NCBI RefSeq assembly: GCF_030209355.1 | Contig: NZ_JARVSF010000002.1 | Coordinates: forward strand, 1-64,000 | Source: Pseudarthrobacter sp. fls2-241-R2A-127 | Lineage (GTDB): Bacteria > Actinomycetota > Actinomycetes > Actinomycetales > Micrococcaceae | Direction: 5' to 3' | Length of the DNA stretch: 64,000 nucleotides | In this document: positions 1-7,265 of the stretch, piece by piece | Layout of the letters: the number at the start of each line of letters is the position of its first letter | How positions within the stretch are numbered: position 1 is the first letter of the stretch | Translations under genes and position numbers: made by a program | Notes under the pieces: model-generated | The model's database searches: none | What the model saw: only the letters and a program-made list of their open reading frames with translations | What the model was told of the DNA's origin: nothing

Positions 1-457
1 TCGGACCCTGGCGCTAACCCGCACCACACATGGACCCCTCAAGAGCGAATATTCAATCAGGATCCACGCCGACCGGACACACGTACTGAGAGTGCAAAAT
101 CCAGGTGCTGTCCTCAGTCCCATGAGGCAGGACGTGCCCTGTTGCAAAGGGATACTTCAGGAAAACATCATGGTCTAGCCAGTCCAAGAACGGCTTCGCC
201 GGTCCTATCCATTGCCAACCCGATGGCAGCTTCCTTAACTCAGATGTCCCCATGCACCTGAATCTAGCACCGGCCAATCCGGTATCGGAGGACAACCAGA
301 GGAGCTCTCAAGCGCTTTTGGAGTCAATCCTGCCCCCTCAAAAGGCTAACTATGCAAGGCGGGGATCCTGCGACTGCGCGCGAACGCCCGGTAGAGGATC
401 GCTGAACCGGCGCCATAATCCTACTGAGGTATATAGGGATCAAGGTTCCAGAAGGGG
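1..457. other. Left-edge stretch, mostly without recognisable genes
   Basis: This stretch is less GC-rich than the rest of the window and lacks the strong third-position GC bias of the catabolic operons. Apart from one doubtful reverse-strand frame (53-295) I see no recognisable gene, RNA or insertion-sequence end. With the recombinase at 966 it may be the edge of an accessory segment continuing left of the window. Confidence 0.4.
53..295 (-). CDS. Doubtful hypothetical protein (80 aa)
   Basis: An open reverse-strand frame of 80 codons. The middle and C-terminal part reads like natural protein, rich in Trp, Pro, His and Asp (for example LPSGWQWIGPAKPFLDWLD), and does not look like an antisense shadow because nothing is encoded opposite it. 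There is no recognisable domain and no clear ribosome binding site. It could be a short accessory gene, a truncated remnant of something larger, or chance. No function is proposed. Confidence 0.3.
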   Translation of the reverse strand: MSSDTGLAGARFRCMGTSELRKLPSGWQWIGPAKPFLDWLDHDVFLKYPFATGHVLPHGTEDSTWILHSQYVCPVGVDPD

Positions 458-652
458 TTAAGGCGACGCCGTCGTAAGAGCTCCCACGAGGGCGTAAATA
501 AACAGGCCCAAAGAGATGATTGTTAGCACCATAATGACGGGGCGTCCTCGGAAGGGGGTTCCGTCGCCGCCCGGCCTATTGCGCCTGACGTAAAGCATAG
601 AAAAGCCCAAAATGGCAAGTCCGAGCAGGGATGGAATTAGTGGCCAATACAT
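458..652 (-). CDS. Small two-helix membrane protein
   Basis: A 64-residue protein with two hydrophobic segments, roughly residues 2-22 and 38-59, joined by a basic loop containing RRNRPGGDG. That loop predicts a hairpin with the loop on the cytoplasmic side. A purine-rich GAGAGGATCGGGA lies just upstream of the ATG. It resembles the many uncharacterised small membrane proteins of actinobacteria; I recognise no family. It sits in the lower-GC left end beside the recombinase and may be accessory cargo. No role can be assigned. Confidence 0.6.
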   Translation of the reverse strand: MYWPLIPSLLGLAILGFSMLYVRRNRPGGDGTPFRGRPVIMVLTIISLGLFIYALVGALTTASP

Positions 653-745
653 CTATTCCCGATCCTCTCTGCGCCGACCTTCACCATAATTCCGCCAAAT
701 CGGGAATTTCGGAAGTACTTTGATGTACGAGGAGAGTCGGGGCAC

Positions 746-771
746 CTGCCATCCCGGGGCCGGGATGGCAG
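746..771. repeat. Hairpin, 11-bp perfect inverted repeat
   Basis: CTGCCATCCCG (746-756) and CGGGATGGCAG (761-771) are separated by GGGC. The hairpin is strong but lacks a T-tract on either side. It could be a factor-assisted terminator for the small membrane gene or part of a recombinase site. Confidence 0.5.
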
Positions 772-887
772 ATCTAGTGACGGACGGGAATGCGTGCCGT
801 CCCATGTGCATCCTGACTGCCAGAGAGACGTACCCGATAGCCGGTCGATCAGCGTGCTCAAAGCGGCAGCCAGCAGGTCCCGCGCCG

Positions 888-904
888 CTGCTGCTAAGCA
901 GCAG
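888..904. repeat. 17-bp palindrome upstream of the serine recombinase
   Basis: CTGCTGCT-A-AGCAGCAG is perfectly symmetric around 896 and lies 62 bp before the recombinase ATG. Its position suits an operator or part of a resolution site; this is inference. Confidence 0.4.
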
Positions 905-965
905 GTACGTATAACCCGCACGGTGATATGTACGCTGGCGGGGGGATTACTGCAACTATGTTCCT

Positions 966-1541
966 ATGACGGGAATGAAGATCGGGTACGCGCGCGTCTC
1001 GACGACAGGTCAGGACCTGACGGCCCAACGAAATGCCCTCCTCGCCTTGGGTGTCGATGAGAAGCAGATCTATGTGGACCAGGGCCTGACAGGAACGAAT
1101 AGAGTTCGTCCAGGGCTGCGCGAAGCTATGGCAGCGTGCCGTGCCGGTGACACTCTCGTGGTGACCAAACTTGACCGTTTGGCACGTTCCCTTTCCGATG
1201 CCAGGGATATAGCGGACGAGCTGACGGCCAAAGGGGTGGTGCTCAGTCTCGGTGGCAGCACGTACGATCCGACTGACCCCGTGGGCCGGCTGCTGTTTAA
1301 CGTGCTGGGTATGGTGGCCGAGTTTGAGTCGGACCTGATTAGGATGCGCACGCGTGAGGGAATGGCGGTCGCCAGGGCGAAGGGGCGGTTGAAAGGAAAG
1401 CAGCCTAAGTTGTCCAAGACGCAGCGGAAGCATCTGTTTACGCTGCACGACGCCGGGGAGCACACGCAGGCGGAACTCGCGGAGCTGTTCGGAGTATCCA
1501 GGACCACGGTGTACCGCGAACTCCAACGACGGTCCATATAA
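966..1541 (+). CDS. Serine recombinase (resolvase/invertase family)
   Basis: A small serine recombinase of 191 residues, the usual length for Tn3-type resolvases and Hin-type invertases. The N-terminal catalytic domain opens with KIGYARVSTTGQD, placing the nucleophilic serine at residue 12. The KLDRLARS segment supplies the conserved arginines, and the long dimerisation E-helix starts near FESDLIRMRTREG. The C-terminus carries a compact helix-turn-helix, TQAELAELFGVSRTTVYREL. Such enzymes cut and rejoin DNA at short crossover sites through a phosphoserine intermediate. ATG codons at 966 and 975 are both possible; neither has a strong ribosome binding site. No transposase or invertible gene is visible beside it, so it may be the remnant or edge of a mobile element. 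Confidence 0.9.
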   Translation: MTGMKIGYARVSTTGQDLTAQRNALLALGVDEKQIYVDQGLTGTNRVRPGLREAMAACRAGDTLVVTKLDRLARSLSDARDIADELTAKGVVLSLGGSTYDPTDPVGRLLFNVLGMVAEFESDLIRMRTREGMAVARAKGRLKGKQPKLSKTQRKHLFTLHDAGEHTQAELAELFGVSRTTVYRELQRRSI

Positions 1542-1673
1542 GTGCGGGCTGTGCAGAGGACGTTGGGCATTTGTGCAGACGACTTCGGAAAATGACATGG
1601 AGACCTTCGCATCCCGCACGGCACACAGCAGGCGCGGGAACTGATGACAAAGCCAAAAGAATCCAGGCAGGCG

Positions 1674-2141
1674 CTACTCCGCCGCGCCCCACAGTGCCTT
1701 GCGGAGCAGCCGCTTCAACTCCTGCGACTCCTCCCCGGACAGCACTGCCAGCTGGTTCAGCTCGGCCGCGTCCATGGCGGAGCGGGCCTTGCCGTGCATC
1801 CGGCGGCCCTCGGCGGTGGACACGATAATCTTGGCGCGCCGGTCCTGCTTTCCCTGCGCGCGCTCCACCAGTCCGCGGCGCTCCAGGTCGTCCACCAGGG
1901 TGACCACCTGGCTCGGGTCCAGGCTGAGGAAATCCGCCAGCTCCCGCTGCGTCGGCTCCAGCCCGCTGCACGCCAACGTCAAGACAGAGAAGGAACGCTC
2001 CCGCAGTCCGAAGTCCGCCAGCGCCTTGTTGTTCAGCACTGACCCCGCTGCGTGCAGCTTGGCGAGCAGCAGGCCCACATCGCTGCCAATCCTGGCTGCC
2101 GCAAGGCGGGGGGTCTGAACTTCGGTGCCCAAGGTGGCCAT
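1674..2141 (-). CDS. couR: MarR-family regulator, probable CouR
   Basis: A 155-residue MarR-type dimeric repressor. The winged helix-turn-helix is at about residues 65-110: QRELADFLSLDPSQVV, a recognition helix ending DDLERRG, then the wing DRRAKIIVSTAEG. The start at 2141 is preferred because GGAG lies five bases upstream; a longer frame to 2180 has no such site. It is divergent from a gene set matching the Rhodococcus jostii p-hydroxycinnamate (cou) genes, whose regulator CouR is a MarR protein that responds to a CoA-thioester. A perfect inverted repeat lies in the shared promoter. By analogy it should repress the operon until p-coumaroyl-CoA appears; the name rests on context. Confidence 0.85.
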   Translation of the reverse strand: MATLGTEVQTPRLAAARIGSDVGLLLAKLHAAGSVLNNKALADFGLRERSFSVLTLACSGLEPTQRELADFLSLDPSQVVTLVDDLERRGLVERAQGKQDRRAKIIVSTAEGRRMHGKARSAMDAAELNQLAVLSGEESQELKRLLRKALWGAAE

Positions 2142-2175
2142 CACAACTCCGGTGTAAAAAACAATCGTTGACTTT

Positions 2176-2200
2176 TTCAATGATCCGTAATTTCATTGAA
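2176..2200. promoter_or_regulatory. Candidate CouR operator, inverted repeat TTCAATGA-N9-TCATTGAA
   Basis: Two perfect 8-bp arms (2176-2183 and 2193-2200) flank a 9-bp spacer, in an AT-rich patch between the divergent MarR gene and the SDR gene. Size and symmetry fit a MarR dimer site. On the reverse strand TTGAAA inside the repeat lies 17 bp from TTACAC, so it would cover the regulator's own -35; on the forward strand a TTGACT (2168-2173) abuts it. Confidence 0.6.
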
Positions 2201-2271
2201 TCCAACAAGGATCTCACACCGCAGTGGGACCACCCCAACGGCTTCGGCCGGCGCATGCGAAGGAGCAGGCC

Positions 2272-3213
2272 ATGAGCTTGAACGGCAAGGTTGCAATCGT
2301 CTCCGGCAGCGGGCAGGGCCTCGGCCTCGCCTACGCAAGGGAACTGGCCCGCCAGGGCGCCGCCGTCGTCATCAACGACGTGAACGCCGAGACTGCCGCC
2401 CAGGCTGTGGCGCAGATCGAGGCCGACGGCGGCCGGGCCGCCGCGGTGGTGGTTCCGGTAGGGACGACGGACGCCGCCAAGGCGCTGGTGGCCGGAGCCG
2501 TCGACACGTTCGGCCGGCTGGACATCCTGGTCACCAACGCCGGAATCCTGCGGGACAAGTCCCTGCTGAAGATGACGGACGAGGACTTCGACCTGGTCAT
2601 CAACGTCCACCTCAAGGGCACCTTCACCTGCGTCCGGGAGGCCTTCGCGTACTTCAAGGAAAACACCGTGCAGGGCCGCATCATCACCATCGGGTCGCCC
2701 ACCGGGCAGCGCGGCAACTTCGGCCAGACCAACTACGCCGCTGCCAAGGCCGGGATCGTGGGCATGGTCCGCACCTGGGCGCTGGAAATGAAGAAGGCAG
2801 GCGTCACGGTTAACAGCGTCATTCCCGTGGCCGCCACCGCCATGACCAAGACCGTGCCCTACTTCCAGAAGGCAGTGGAGGCCGACGAGCGGGGCGAGGC
2901 CATGCCGTCCTTCTTCCGCCACGACCTGGGCTTTGGAACGGCCGACGACGTCGCCGGGCTGGTTGCCTTCCTCGCCTCCGACGAGGCCGCCACCATCACC
3001 GGCCAGGCCATCGGCGCCGGCGGTGACCGGCTGCAGGTCTGGACCCACCCGGAAGCGGCCACCACCGAGTACCGCGACGGCGGCTGGAGCTATGAGGCGC
3101 TGCAGGAAAACGCCGGCCAGCTGTTCACCCCGGAAACGCTGCAGAGCTACGGCGAGGAATTCCTGCCCCTGCCGGAGGACCTGAAGCCCGCGCAGCCTGC
3201 CGAGGCCCGCTGA
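2272..3213 (+). CDS. couN: SDR beta-hydroxyacyl-CoA dehydrogenase, probable CouN
   Basis: A 313-residue classical short-chain dehydrogenase with a C-terminal extension typical of multifunctional-enzyme-type hydroxyacyl-CoA dehydrogenases. Visible motifs are the nucleotide-binding VAIVSGSGQGLGL near the N-terminus, NAGI near residue 90, and a catalytic Ser (IGSPTG) with YAAAK near residues 156-160. Start at 2272 is set by AAGGAG seven bases upstream. It is the first gene of the operon and ends two bases before the amidohydrolase start, so the two are probably translationally coupled. Expected role: NAD-dependent oxidation of 3-hydroxy-3-(4-hydroxyphenyl)propanoyl-CoA to the 3-keto thioester. 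The specific substrate is inferred from neighbours. Confidence 0.85.
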   Translation: MSLNGKVAIVSGSGQGLGLAYARELARQGAAVVINDVNAETAAQAVAQIEADGGRAAAVVVPVGTTDAAKALVAGAVDTFGRLDILVTNAGILRDKSLLKMTDEDFDLVINVHLKGTFTCVREAFAYFKENTVQGRIITIGSPTGQRGNFGQTNYAAAKAGIVGMVRTWALEMKKAGVTVNSVIPVAATAMTKTVPYFQKAVEADERGEAMPSFFRHDLGFGTADDVAGLVAFLASDEAATITGQAIGAGGDRLQVWTHPEAATTEYRDGGWSYEALQENAGQLFTPETLQSYGEEFLPLPEDLKPAQPAEAR

Positions 3214-3215
3214 CC

Positions 3216-4106
3216 ATGGCCGACCGCTACGAACTGGGCGTCGACCCGGCAAAGCTCGATGCCATCGACATGCACGTCCACCTCGAGGTGGACAGCTGCG
3301 GGCACGGCTCCCTGCCGGAAGCGCTCACCGAGGCCTCGGCCAAATATTTCAAGGCCGAGGACCGCAGCCCCTCCCTGGACCGCATCGCCGAGGTGTACCG
3401 CGAACTGAACATGGCCGCCGTCGTCTTCACCGTGGACGCCCGCACCCAGCTCAAGCACGAACCCAACAGCATCCCCGAACTCATCGCGGGCGCGGCCCGG
3501 AACAATGACGTCCTGATCCCGTTCGGCAGTGTGGACCCGCGCACCGGCGAGGACGCAATCGCCGGCGCCAAGCACCAAGCGATCGAACTCGGCGCCCGCG
3601 GCTTCAAGTTCCACCCGTCCCTGCAGGGCTTCGACCCCTCCAGCGAGCGCTTCTACCCGCTGTGGGAAACCCTCCAGGAACTGGGGTTGCCCGCCATCTT
3701 CCACACCGGCCAAAACGGCATGGGCGCTGGCCTGCCGGGCGGCTTTGGCATCAAGCTCGCCTACTCCAACCCGCTCCTCCTGGACGCCGTGGCCGCCGAC
3801 TTCCCTGGCCTGCAGATCATCATGGCCCACCCGTCCGTGCCGTGGCAGGACGAGGCCAACTCGATCGCCACGCACAAGGCCAACGTGTTCATCGACCTCT
3901 CCGGCTGGTCACCCAAGTACTTCCCCGAGTCCCTGGTCAAGGCCGCCAACTCCTACCTGCAGGACAAGGTGCTGTTCGGCACCGACTTCCCGCTGATCAC
4001 CCCGCAGAAGTGGCTCGGAGCCTTCGCGGACCTCCCGCTGAAGGATGAGGTCCGGCCCAAGATCCTCAAAGATAACGCGGTCCGCCTCCTCGGGCTGGGG
4101 AACTGA
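3216..4106 (+). CDS. couO: Amidohydrolase-family hydrolase, probable CouO
   Basis: A 296-residue metal-dependent hydrolase of the amidohydrolase-2 (ACMSD-like) group. Candidate ligands are H20 and H22 (DMHVH), K131/H133 (KFHPS), H163 (IFHTG), H205 (MAHPS) and D257 (GTDFPL). In R. jostii, CouO is an amidohydrolase-superfamily enzyme whose predicted metal ligand is Asp257; it replaces beta-ketothiolase plus thioesterase by cleaving the aryl beta-ketoacyl intermediate. Here the aspartate also falls at exactly residue 257, and the gene follows the SDR by two bases. Predicted products are 4-hydroxybenzoate-type acids from p-coumarate, caffeate or ferulate. Family and operon context make this one of the firmer functional calls in the region. 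Confidence 0.85.
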   Translation: MADRYELGVDPAKLDAIDMHVHLEVDSCGHGSLPEALTEASAKYFKAEDRSPSLDRIAEVYRELNMAAVVFTVDARTQLKHEPNSIPELIAGAARNNDVLIPFGSVDPRTGEDAIAGAKHQAIELGARGFKFHPSLQGFDPSSERFYPLWETLQELGLPAIFHTGQNGMGAGLPGGFGIKLAYSNPLLLDAVAADFPGLQIIMAHPSVPWQDEANSIATHKANVFIDLSGWSPKYFPESLVKAANSYLQDKVLFGTDFPLITPQKWLGAFADLPLKDEVRPKILKDNAVRLLGLGN

Positions 4107-4107
4107 C

Positions 4108-5319
4108 ATGGGAACCACGACGGCGGAAGCCGGCCTGGGTGCCCGGCTCTACGAAGCGGCGGACTGGTACGACGCCGAATCCCTGCTGACCGACGGCGAG
4201 CGCCGGGTGCTCGCCCGGCTGCGGTCCTTCCTGGACGCGGAGGCCAAGCCCCTCCTGGCCGAGTACTGGGAACGCGGAGAGTTTCCGGAACAGCTCGTCC
4301 GGCCGCTGATTGACCTGGGCCTGATGGAACCGGCCGAACTTACAGCTGACGGTCCGGCCCGCGGCATCTACCAGGGCTTCCGGATCTTCGAACTTGCCCG
4401 CACCGATGCGTCCCTGGCCACCTGGTACACCGCCCAGGCCGGCCTGTTCCGCACCGCCATCCGCGTGGGTGCCTCGGCGGAGCAGCAGCGCGAGTGGATG
4501 CCCAAAGTCGTCGACTTCTCGCTCAAAGGCGTCTTCTCCCTGACCGAACCCGAATCGGGTTCGGACATCGCCGGCGGCTTGTCCACCACGGCCCGCCGCG
4601 AAAGCGACGGCAGCTGGGTGCTTGACGGCGCCAAGCGCTGGATCGGCGGTGCCTCCACCGCGGATGTCCTGGCCGTTTTCGCCCGGGACACCGCGGACGG
4701 GCAAGTCAAGGCCTTCCTGGCGGACCGCACCGCGGATGGCGTCACCCTGGAGAAAATCCAGGGCAAGACCGCGTTGCGGATGATGCAGAACGCCCACATC
4801 ACGCTGGAAGGTGTCCGCGTCCCCGAGGCCATGCGCCTGCACAACGTGAACTCCTTCCGGGACGTGGCCGCAATGCTCCGGGCCATGCGCTCGGACGTCG
4901 CCTGGATTGCCACCGGCATCGCCGCCGGCGCCTTCGAGGCTGCCCTCGGCTACGTCAACGAACGCCGCCAGTTCGGACGGACCCTGGGTTCCTTCCAGCT
5001 GGTCCAGGAGAAACTGGCCCGCATGCTCGGCAACGTCACGGCCAGCTTGTCCCTCGTCGTCAGGCTCACGGAACAGCAGGCCAAAGGCATCTACCGGGAC
5101 CAGGACTCGGCGCTGGCCAAGATGCAGACGTCCCTGTTCATGCGCGACACCGTAGCCCTGGCCCGCGAAGTGGTGGGCGGCAACGGCATCACCCTCGCGG
5201 CCGACGTCGCGCGTTTCCATGCCGACGCCGAGGCCGTCTACTCCTACGAAGGCACCCACGAGATCAACGCCCTCATCATCGGCCGCGCCCTCACCGGCGA
5301 AAGCGCCTTCACCCGCTAA
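4108..5319 (+). CDS. Acyl-CoA dehydrogenase in the cou operon
   Basis: A 403-residue flavin-dependent acyl-CoA dehydrogenase related to glutaryl-CoA-dehydrogenase-type enzymes. The C-terminal YSYEGTHEINALIIGRALTG carries the expected catalytic glutamate, and FSLTEPESGSD is the conserved flavin/substrate-binding stretch. Its ATG at 4108 follows the amidohydrolase stop by one base. An acyl-CoA dehydrogenase is not needed for p-coumaroyl-CoA, which is already unsaturated. Its presence suggests the operon also accepts saturated phenylpropanoids such as phloretate or dihydroferulate, desaturating their CoA esters before hydration. The substrate is inference; the family is clear. Confidence 0.88.
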   Translation: MGTTTAEAGLGARLYEAADWYDAESLLTDGERRVLARLRSFLDAEAKPLLAEYWERGEFPEQLVRPLIDLGLMEPAELTADGPARGIYQGFRIFELARTDASLATWYTAQAGLFRTAIRVGASAEQQREWMPKVVDFSLKGVFSLTEPESGSDIAGGLSTTARRESDGSWVLDGAKRWIGGASTADVLAVFARDTADGQVKAFLADRTADGVTLEKIQGKTALRMMQNAHITLEGVRVPEAMRLHNVNSFRDVAAMLRAMRSDVAWIATGIAAGAFEAALGYVNERRQFGRTLGSFQLVQEKLARMLGNVTASLSLVVRLTEQQAKGIYRDQDSALAKMQTSLFMRDTVALAREVVGGNGITLAADVARFHADAEAVYSYEGTHEINALIIGRALTGESAFTR

Positions 5320-5368
5320 ACCCAGCACCACGACACGCAACCCCACCCAACAAGACCCGGAGGCAACG

Positions 5369-5824
5369 ATGCCCAATCTCGTCGTCGATTTCGACACCCT
5401 GCTCACCCTGTCCGGTAAGGACCTCGGCACCACCGACTACCGTGAAATCACCCAGGACCAGATCAACCTGTTCGCCGACGCCACCGACGACCAGCAGTGG
5501 ATCCACACCGATCCCGAACGCGCCAAGGACGGCCCCTTCGGCGCCCCCATCGCCCACGGCTTCCTCACCCTGTCACTGATCATCCCGTTCTGGGGCGAGC
5601 TGTTCGACGTCGAAGGCGTCACCACCAAGGTGAACTACGGCCTGGACAAGGTCCGCTTCACCTCTCCCGTGAAAGTGGGCTCCAAGGTCCGCATGCAGGC
5701 CACCATCGCCGACGTCACCGAGGTCAAGGGCGGCGCCCAGATCAAGGTCAACGCCACCATCGAGATCGAAGGCCAGGAACGCCCCGCCGTCGTCGCCGAA
5801 TTCCTGGCCCGCTTCTACAAGTAG
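5369..5824 (+). CDS. couM: MaoC-like enoyl-CoA hydratase, probable CouM
   Basis: A 151-residue single hot-dog-fold protein of the MaoC/R-hydratase family. The hydratase motif is visible as ADATDDQQWIHTDPERA followed by GPFGAPIAHGFLTL; the Asp and His there form the usual catalytic pair. A CCGGAGG element lies just upstream of the ATG at 5369. It probably adds water to 4-hydroxycinnamoyl-CoA to give the 3-hydroxyacyl-CoA used by the upstream SDR. A MaoC-type hydratase without a crotonase-type hydratase-lyase fits the beta-oxidative deacetylation route rather than the retro-aldol route to aldehydes. Confidence 0.85.
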   Translation: MPNLVVDFDTLLTLSGKDLGTTDYREITQDQINLFADATDDQQWIHTDPERAKDGPFGAPIAHGFLTLSLIIPFWGELFDVEGVTTKVNYGLDKVRFTSPVKVGSKVRMQATIADVTEVKGGAQIKVNATIEIEGQERPAVVAEFLARFYK

Positions 5825-5932
5825 CCCGCTTCAACCAGTAACAGCAGTTCCAAACCCCAGGCGGTCCGCTCCGGCGCCGCCGCCTCAGGCAACCCCAAAA
5901 ATCCCCACATTCCTCCGTCATTAGGAACAGCC

Positions 5933-7258
5933 ATGTCCGGACACACCACGCTCGCACCCGCGGGCACGGCCGCCAAGCGCAAGGAAGCGCGCACGGTCAT
6001 CCTGTCCAGCTATCTGGGCAGCACCATCGAGTTCTACGACTTCCTGCTGTACGCCACCGCCGCAGCAGTAGCTTTCCCCAAGGTCTTCTTTGCCGGTACG
6101 GACGAATGGGTGGGCGTCGTCGCCGCCTACGCCACCTTCGCCGCGGGGTACGTGGCCAGGCCACTGGGCGGGGTGATCTTCGGCCACTTCGGCGACAAAG
6201 TGGGCCGCAAGGGGATGCTGATCATCTCCATGGCCATGATGGGCATCGCCTCCACCCTGATCGGCGTGATCCCGGGCGCCAGCGTGATCGGGCCGTGGGG
6301 CGCCGTCCTCCTGGTCCTGCTGCGCGTCTGCCAGGGCATCGCCGTCGGCGGCGAATGGGGCGGCGCCGCACTTATGGCGCTGGAGCACGCCGACCCCAAA
6401 CGGCGCGGCTTCGCAGCCTCCTTCGTCAACGCCGGCGCCCCCACCGGCGCCGTGCTGGGCACCGTGGTGATGGGCATCTTCTCGGCCCTGCCGCAGGACG
6501 CCTTCCTGGCCTGGGGCTGGCGCGTGCCGTTCCTGCTGTCCTTCGTGCTCCTGATTGTGGGCATGTTCGTCCGCCTGCGGGTTTCCGAAAGCCCCATCTT
6601 CGCCGAGGCCGTGGCCAAGGAAGAAGCACAGGGCGCCAAGCGCAAGATCCCGCTGCTGGACGTCCTCCGCCGGCCCAAGGCGCTGATCATGATCATGTTC
6701 GCCGGGGCTGCCGGGTTCGGCCTGCAGGTGGTGCTGCCCACCTTCTCCGTCACCTACGCCGTCTCCAAGGGCGCACCGCAGCAGGGCGTGCTCTACGCCT
6801 TCGCCGGAGCCTCGGCCATCTCCATCGTCTTCGTCCTCTTGGGCGGCCGCCTTTCGGACCGTTTCGGCCGCAGGCCGGTGATGATCACCGGGCTGGCCCT
6901 GTTCATCGCCTACCTGTTCCCCATGTTCGGCATGCTCGGCTCCGGCAACGTGGGCCTGGTCTTCGTGGCCTTCACCGTGGCGCTCATCCTGCACTCATCC
7001 CTCTACGGACCCCTGGCGGCGTTCGTCTCCGAACAGTTCGGCACCACCTCCCGCTACACCGGCGCCGCCGTGGGCTACCAGCTGGCCACCCTCATCGGCG
7101 CAGGCTTCACCCCGGGCATCATCGCCGGCCTCTACAAGGACTCCGGCCAGAACATCCTGCCGGTGGTGGTGTTCCTGTCCGTCATGGCGCTGGTCTCGAT
7201 TGTCTTCATCGCCCTGACGCGGGAATCTAAGAACAACGACCTCACCACGGTCCGTTAG
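5933..7258 (+). CDS. couT: MFS transporter, metabolite:H+ symporter type, probable CouT
   Basis: A 441-residue major facilitator with 12 predicted helices. The signature GSTIEFYDFLLYATAAA and the cytoplasmic-loop GHFGDKVGRKGML are typical of the metabolite:H+ symporter (MHS) subgroup, which imports organic acids and aromatic carboxylates. AGGAACAGCC precedes the ATG. It lies between the hydratase and CoA ligase genes in one transcriptional direction with short gaps, so the natural substrate is a p-hydroxycinnamate or hydroxyphenylpropionate. It acts in the cytoplasmic membrane. Confidence 0.85.
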   Translation: MSGHTTLAPAGTAAKRKEARTVILSSYLGSTIEFYDFLLYATAAAVAFPKVFFAGTDEWVGVVAAYATFAAGYVARPLGGVIFGHFGDKVGRKGMLIISMAMMGIASTLIGVIPGASVIGPWGAVLLVLLRVCQGIAVGGEWGGAALMALEHADPKRRGFAASFVNAGAPTGAVLGTVVMGIFSALPQDAFLAWGWRVPFLLSFVLLIVGMFVRLRVSESPIFAEAVAKEEAQGAKRKIPLLDVLRRPKALIMIMFAGAAGFGLQVVLPTFSVTYAVSKGAPQQGVLYAFAGASAISIVFVLLGGRLSDRFGRRPVMITGLALFIAYLFPMFGMLGSGNVGLVFVAFTVALILHSSLYGPLAAFVSEQFGTTSRYTGAAVGYQLATLIGAGFTPGIIAGLYKDSGQNILPVVVFLSVMALVSIVFIALTRESKNNDLTTVR

Positions 7259-7265
7259 GAGAACC

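Larger units (their letters stand above)
653..965. other. Intergenic region upstream of the recombinase, with two palindromes
   Basis: A 313-bp gap without a convincing gene. It contains an 11-bp inverted repeat with a 4-nt loop (746-771) and a 17-bp palindrome (888-904). Between the latter and the recombinase there is an AT-richer stretch with an imperfect GTACGTA/TATGTAC pair. Serine recombinases often act on or autoregulate from such sites, so this is a reasonable place to look for a recombination or operator site. Confidence 0.4.

Noticed and set aside
1438..3252. Long reverse-strand open frame of about 600 codons opposite the MarR and SDR genes
   Set aside because: Composition is Gly/Arg/Ala/Val-rich shadow sequence; both forward-strand and reverse-strand genes with clear family motifs occupy the region.
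4066..6994. Long reverse-strand frames opposite the acyl-CoA dehydrogenase, MaoC and transporter genes
   Set aside because: Antisense artefacts of high third-position GC; His/Asp/Gly-rich with no domain and no start signals.
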